From the NCBI GenBank assembly GCA_030042915.1, contig JASHYS010000214.1, positions 1 through 7,398 on the forward strand: DNA of 7,398 nucleotides, written 5' to 3'. Numbering within the stretch: the stretch's first letter is position 1; each line of letters starts with the position of its first letter. The notes beneath the pieces were generated by a model. It was not told where the DNA came from, did no database searches, and saw only the letters and a program-made list of their open reading frames with translations. Shown one piece after another: positions 5,415 through 7,398 of the stretch. A program made the translations under genes and the position numbers. Source of the DNA: Acidobacteriaceae bacterium. GTDB lineage: Bacteria > Acidobacteriota > Terriglobia > Terriglobales > Acidobacteriaceae.

Positions 5415-6920
5415 ATGAAAACCCTCATACGCAGATCATTGAACGGCGCCGGAATCGCTGCGGTCGTTCTCTATCCCATGTACGAAACGGCGAGCTTGCG
5501 TCCCTGGTCGATGCGAATGCACAGTCCGTTAGCTCTGACTGATTTCGCCCTTGCGTTGATCCTCAACCTGGCCATTGTGACGTTGATCGTGGCCATTCTG
5601 TGCAAATGGATTGAGGACACTCGCCTCGGCGACTGGATTAGAACCTGCCTGCCGGCCTTTTATGCAGCTGCGATAGCCGAGGCAATTTTCATTTATCAAA
5701 CGGATTCTTCCAACTACAGATACGTTTTGCGCGTTCTGGTGCTGGCGCTCCTGTTGATTTGGGCTTTTCGCTTTTTCTGGCCGGCCGCCTATCACTGGCT
5801 ACAGGAGGTTCGTCGCGCAGTCGCCGTTGGCCTTGTCGCCTTTTTCCTCGTCGTCCTCGTGCAACTTGTTCGCCTCGCCTTTTGGCGTCCCGCCCCGAAC
5901 ATGGTCGAAAACGTCATGGCTGCCGACCCGCAAGCTGTCGCATCCCGTCCCCGCGTGATTTGGATCCTCATGGACGAGCTCTCGTACAATCAGGTCTTTG
6001 GCGAGCGATTTCCGGGGTTGAACCTGCCCAACTTCGATGCCTTGCGCCAGGTTTCTACGGTCTTCACCAACGTTAAGCCGGTAACGGAACAGACGGAAAC
6101 AGCCGTTCCTTCGCTGCTCGAAGGTCAGCCCGCCAGCAAGGTATTCACGGCAAGTGATAATCGTGTATTTCTTACCGTTCAGGGGCAGCCACCTTCGCCC
6201 TTTCAGGCGGCGGAAACGCCGTTTGCCGAAGCCAAACAACTGGGAATGACGACCTCGGTCGTGGGCTGGTATAACCCCTACTGCTCGATGCTGGCTCCTT
6301 ACCTGGACCAGTGTTACTGGTCGTATCCGGCCCTGCAGCCAGCGGTTTTCCTTGTGAAGGACGGCTTCTGGAGAGATGTCGGAGATGCCTGGGAGCGCTA
6401 CGCGATTGTGCTTGACCCCCGGCTGCGTGAGCGATTGCTGGAATATCAGGCGGCAGTGTATGAGGATCTGGATGGCCGCGCCAAACAAGCCCTGGAGAAT
6501 AACCAACTGGACTTCGTTTTTCTCCATGTCCCTTTGCCGCATCCGCCGGGAATTTACAATCGGAAGACGGGCCAATTCGACGCCAGCGGCGACGCCTCCT
6601 ACATCGACAATCTGGCACTGTCCGACAAAACCCTTGGTGAGTACCTCGCCGCCTTGCACGCCTCCTCCCGCTGGCCCGAAACCAGCATCGTTGTTTGTGG
6701 GGACCACTCATGGCGCACTTACTTATGGGAGGCCTCGGGACATTGGACTGCGGAAGAACGGGCAGCCTCGCATGGCGGCGTTTTCGACCCGCGGCCCATG
6801 CTGATGGTGCATCGGGCCGGCCAGTCATCCGCCGCTGTCATCGACCACCCCGTTTCGTTATTGAAGGTTCACGAGATCATTGGGAGCCTGCTTCGGTCGC
6901 AGCAACCGGAGTTGCAGTAA
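5415..6920 (+). CDS. Membrane-anchored sulfatase/alkaline-phosphatase superfamily protein, LtaS/phosphoethanolamine-transferase-like
   Basis: 501 residues. Four or five hydrophobic helices fill the first 160 residues (clear ones at about 41-62, 103-123 and 134-155); the rest should be an extracytoplasmic catalytic domain. Superfamily landmarks: VIWILMDELSYNQVF (181-195) with Asp187/Glu188 as metal ligands; TEQTETAVPSLLEG (224-237), where Thr227 or Thr229 would be the nucleophile; FLHVPLPHPP (369-378) with His371 and His376; VVCGDHSWR (426-434) with the metal pair Asp430-His431; and SHGGVFDPRPMLMVH (452-466) with His453. The formylglycine motif C-x-P-x-R is absent, so it is not a canonical sulfatase. 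Helix number and the Thr nucleophile recall LtaS and EptA, which transfer phosphoglycerol or phosphoethanolamine to envelope glycans or lipids. The real substrate is unknown. ATG at 5415 is the first in-frame start (stop at 5400-5402), and no Shine-Dalgarno precedes it. Transcribed divergently from the sigma operon; its codons look somewhat richer in T than those of the operon by eye. Confidence 0.8.
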   Translation: MKTLIRRSLNGAGIAAVVLYPMYETASLRPWSMRMHSPLALTDFALALILNLAIVTLIVAILCKWIEDTRLGDWIRTCLPAFYAAAIAEAIFIYQTDSSNYRYVLRVLVLALLLIWAFRFFWPAAYHWLQEVRRAVAVGLVAFFLVVLVQLVRLAFWRPAPNMVENVMAADPQAVASRPRVIWILMDELSYNQVFGERFPGLNLPNFDALRQVSTVFTNVKPVTEQTETAVPSLLEGQPASKVFTASDNRVFLTVQGQPPSPFQAAETPFAEAKQLGMTTSVVGWYNPYCSMLAPYLDQCYWSYPALQPAVFLVKDGFWRDVGDAWERYAIVLDPRLRERLLEYQAAVYEDLDGRAKQALENNQLDFVFLHVPLPHPPGIYNRKTGQFDASGDASYIDNLALSDKTLGEYLAALHASSRWPETSIVVCGDHSWRTYLWEASGHWTAEERAASHGGVFDPRPMLMVHRAGQSSAAVIDHPVSLLKVHEIIGSLLRSQQPELQ

Positions 6921-6993
6921 ATCCACGACCGATCGCTTCAGAGCTGCCATTTGGCTTCGTGCCGGCCCCCGATCCGCCGTAAACTTGGCAGCA

Positions 6994-7000
6994 GGGGAGG
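6994..7000 (+). promoter_or_regulatory. Shine-Dalgarno fixing a GTG start
   Basis: GGGGAGG lies 7 bases before the GTG at 7008. It is far better than anything before the in-frame ATG at 6951 and so decides the start of the small gene. Confidence 0.75.
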
Positions 7001-7007
7001 TCGCAAC

Positions 7008-7328
7008 GTGGAAGACTGGAAGTTTACCCAGAAGGATCCGTCGGAGGCTCTCGCCAAACTGCATTTCTTCTCGGTCAAGAAGAAACATGGCGGCGGCGAG
7101 GTAGAAGCGCGCATCACGGTGAAGGAATTCGCCACCGCCAAAACCAGCGACATGAAGTTCTTTGCCCACGCCGATATTGAATTGAATCAAAAAACCATGA
7201 AATTTCAACCCTGCGGATGGGCCGAGACCCTGATGGGCGCTCTGACCGAATGCTTGAGAAATCTTCGCAAGTTTGAATATGAAATCGAGGAGCAGCCGCG
7301 GGCCTCGGCGGACGGAGCCGATGCCTGA
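7008..7328 (+). CDS. Small protein of unknown function, 106 residues
   Basis: I do not recognise this protein. From the GTG start it begins M(V)EDWKFTQKDPSEALAKL and shows a basic patch HFFSVKKKHGGGEVEARIT (19-37), a beta-like stretch around FFAHADIELNQ (51-61), then FQPCGWAETLMGALTECLRN (66-85) and an acidic tail. It has two cysteines (69 and 82), no signal peptide and no membrane helix, so it should be cytosolic. The pattern of alternating beta strands and one helix suggests a small alpha/beta domain. Support for a real gene: an excellent ribosome binding site, a codon pattern like a gene, and an end just 15 bases from the stop of a convergent gene. It follows the transferase gene in the same direction after 87 bases with no terminator visible between, so they may share a transcript. 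An ATG at 6951 would add 19 residues without a ribosome binding site. Confidence 0.65.
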   Translation: MEDWKFTQKDPSEALAKLHFFSVKKKHGGGEVEARITVKEFATAKTSDMKFFAHADIELNQKTMKFQPCGWAETLMGALTECLRNLRKFEYEIEEQPRASADGADA

Positions 7329-7343
7329 TCGCCGCTCTCTGCT

Positions 7344-7398
7344 TCAATAACGGTTCCCAAACTCCGGATCCACGGGATTCTCGAACAACGAAGCGTCG
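7344..7398 (-). CDS. C-terminal end of a gene cut off by the window edge
   Basis: On the minus strand an open frame from the window edge reads DASLFENPVDPEFGNRY and stops at TGA (7346-7344). The composition is gene-like and the stop lies 15 bases from the stop of the convergent small gene. Only 17 residues are visible, so the product cannot be named and the call rests on composition and the convergent layout. Confidence 0.4.
   Translation of the reverse strand, partial: DASLFENPVDPEFGNRY

Noticed and set aside
5799..6707. Open frame of 302 residues on the minus strand
   Set aside because: Antisense shadow of the membrane transferase gene, which has clear superfamily motifs; no domain or ribosome binding site seen in the shadow frame.
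6172..6828. Open frame of 218 residues on the minus strand
   Set aside because: Also antisense to the transferase gene; rich in Arg, Pro and Ser with no motif.
6921..7007. Search for a terminator or promoter between the transferase and the small gene
   Set aside because: No stable hairpin with a T-run and no convincing -35/-10 pair found; only the ribosome binding site of the small gene is supported.

Overview
The window is GC-rich (roughly 60 percent by eye), densely coding bacterial DNA. It suggests a Gram-negative soil-type bacterium, most likely an acidobacterium of the Terriglobia kind. That placement is an inference from gene style: an ECF sigma factor joined to a zf-HC2 anti-sigma factor, a bacterial B-box/TM2 protein and a DUF4097 protein, plus a Cytidylate_kin2 protein nearby. 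There is no rRNA, tRNA, CRISPR array, insertion sequence or prophage gene in the window.

Layout. Positions 24-677 (minus) encode a cytidylate kinase-like protein. Positions 678-808 are an intergenic stretch holding a strong minus-strand terminator hairpin (745-784) and a GC-rich leader that could fold over the kinase ribosome binding site. Positions 809-5172 (minus) are one tightly packed five-gene operon. In transcription order it encodes an RpoE-like ECF sigma factor, a membrane anti-sigma factor with a zf-HC2 zinc site, a B-box/TM2/LiaI-like membrane protein, a small two-helix membrane protein, and a large membrane-anchored DUF4097 beta-repeat protein. Gene junctions are a 2-base gap, a 13-base overlap and two 4-base ATGA overlaps. 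The divergent region 5173-5414 carries an ECF-type promoter (5238-5265, minus) that would let the sigma factor activate its own operon. Positions 5415-6920 (plus) encode a membrane-anchored alkaline-phosphatase/sulfatase-superfamily enzyme that looks like an LTA-synthase or phosphoethanolamine-transferase relative. Positions 7008-7328 (plus) encode a 106-residue protein I do not recognise. The last bases (7344-7398, minus) look like the C-terminal end of another gene running off the window.

How the genes may work together. The five-gene operon reads as an envelope-stress system. A zinc-containing membrane anti-sigma factor holds the sigma factor; on stress the sigma factor is released and transcribes its own operon. 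The three downstream genes share one repeated two-helix membrane module (DUF5668/LiaI-LiaF-like), and the last carries a DUF4097 domain. The pairing of LiaI-like helices with DUF4097 recalls the Lia operon of Bacillus (LiaI, LiaG), but here it sits under an ECF sigma factor instead of a LiaRS two-component system. The divergent membrane transferase could be part of the same envelope response, but that is only suggested by position.
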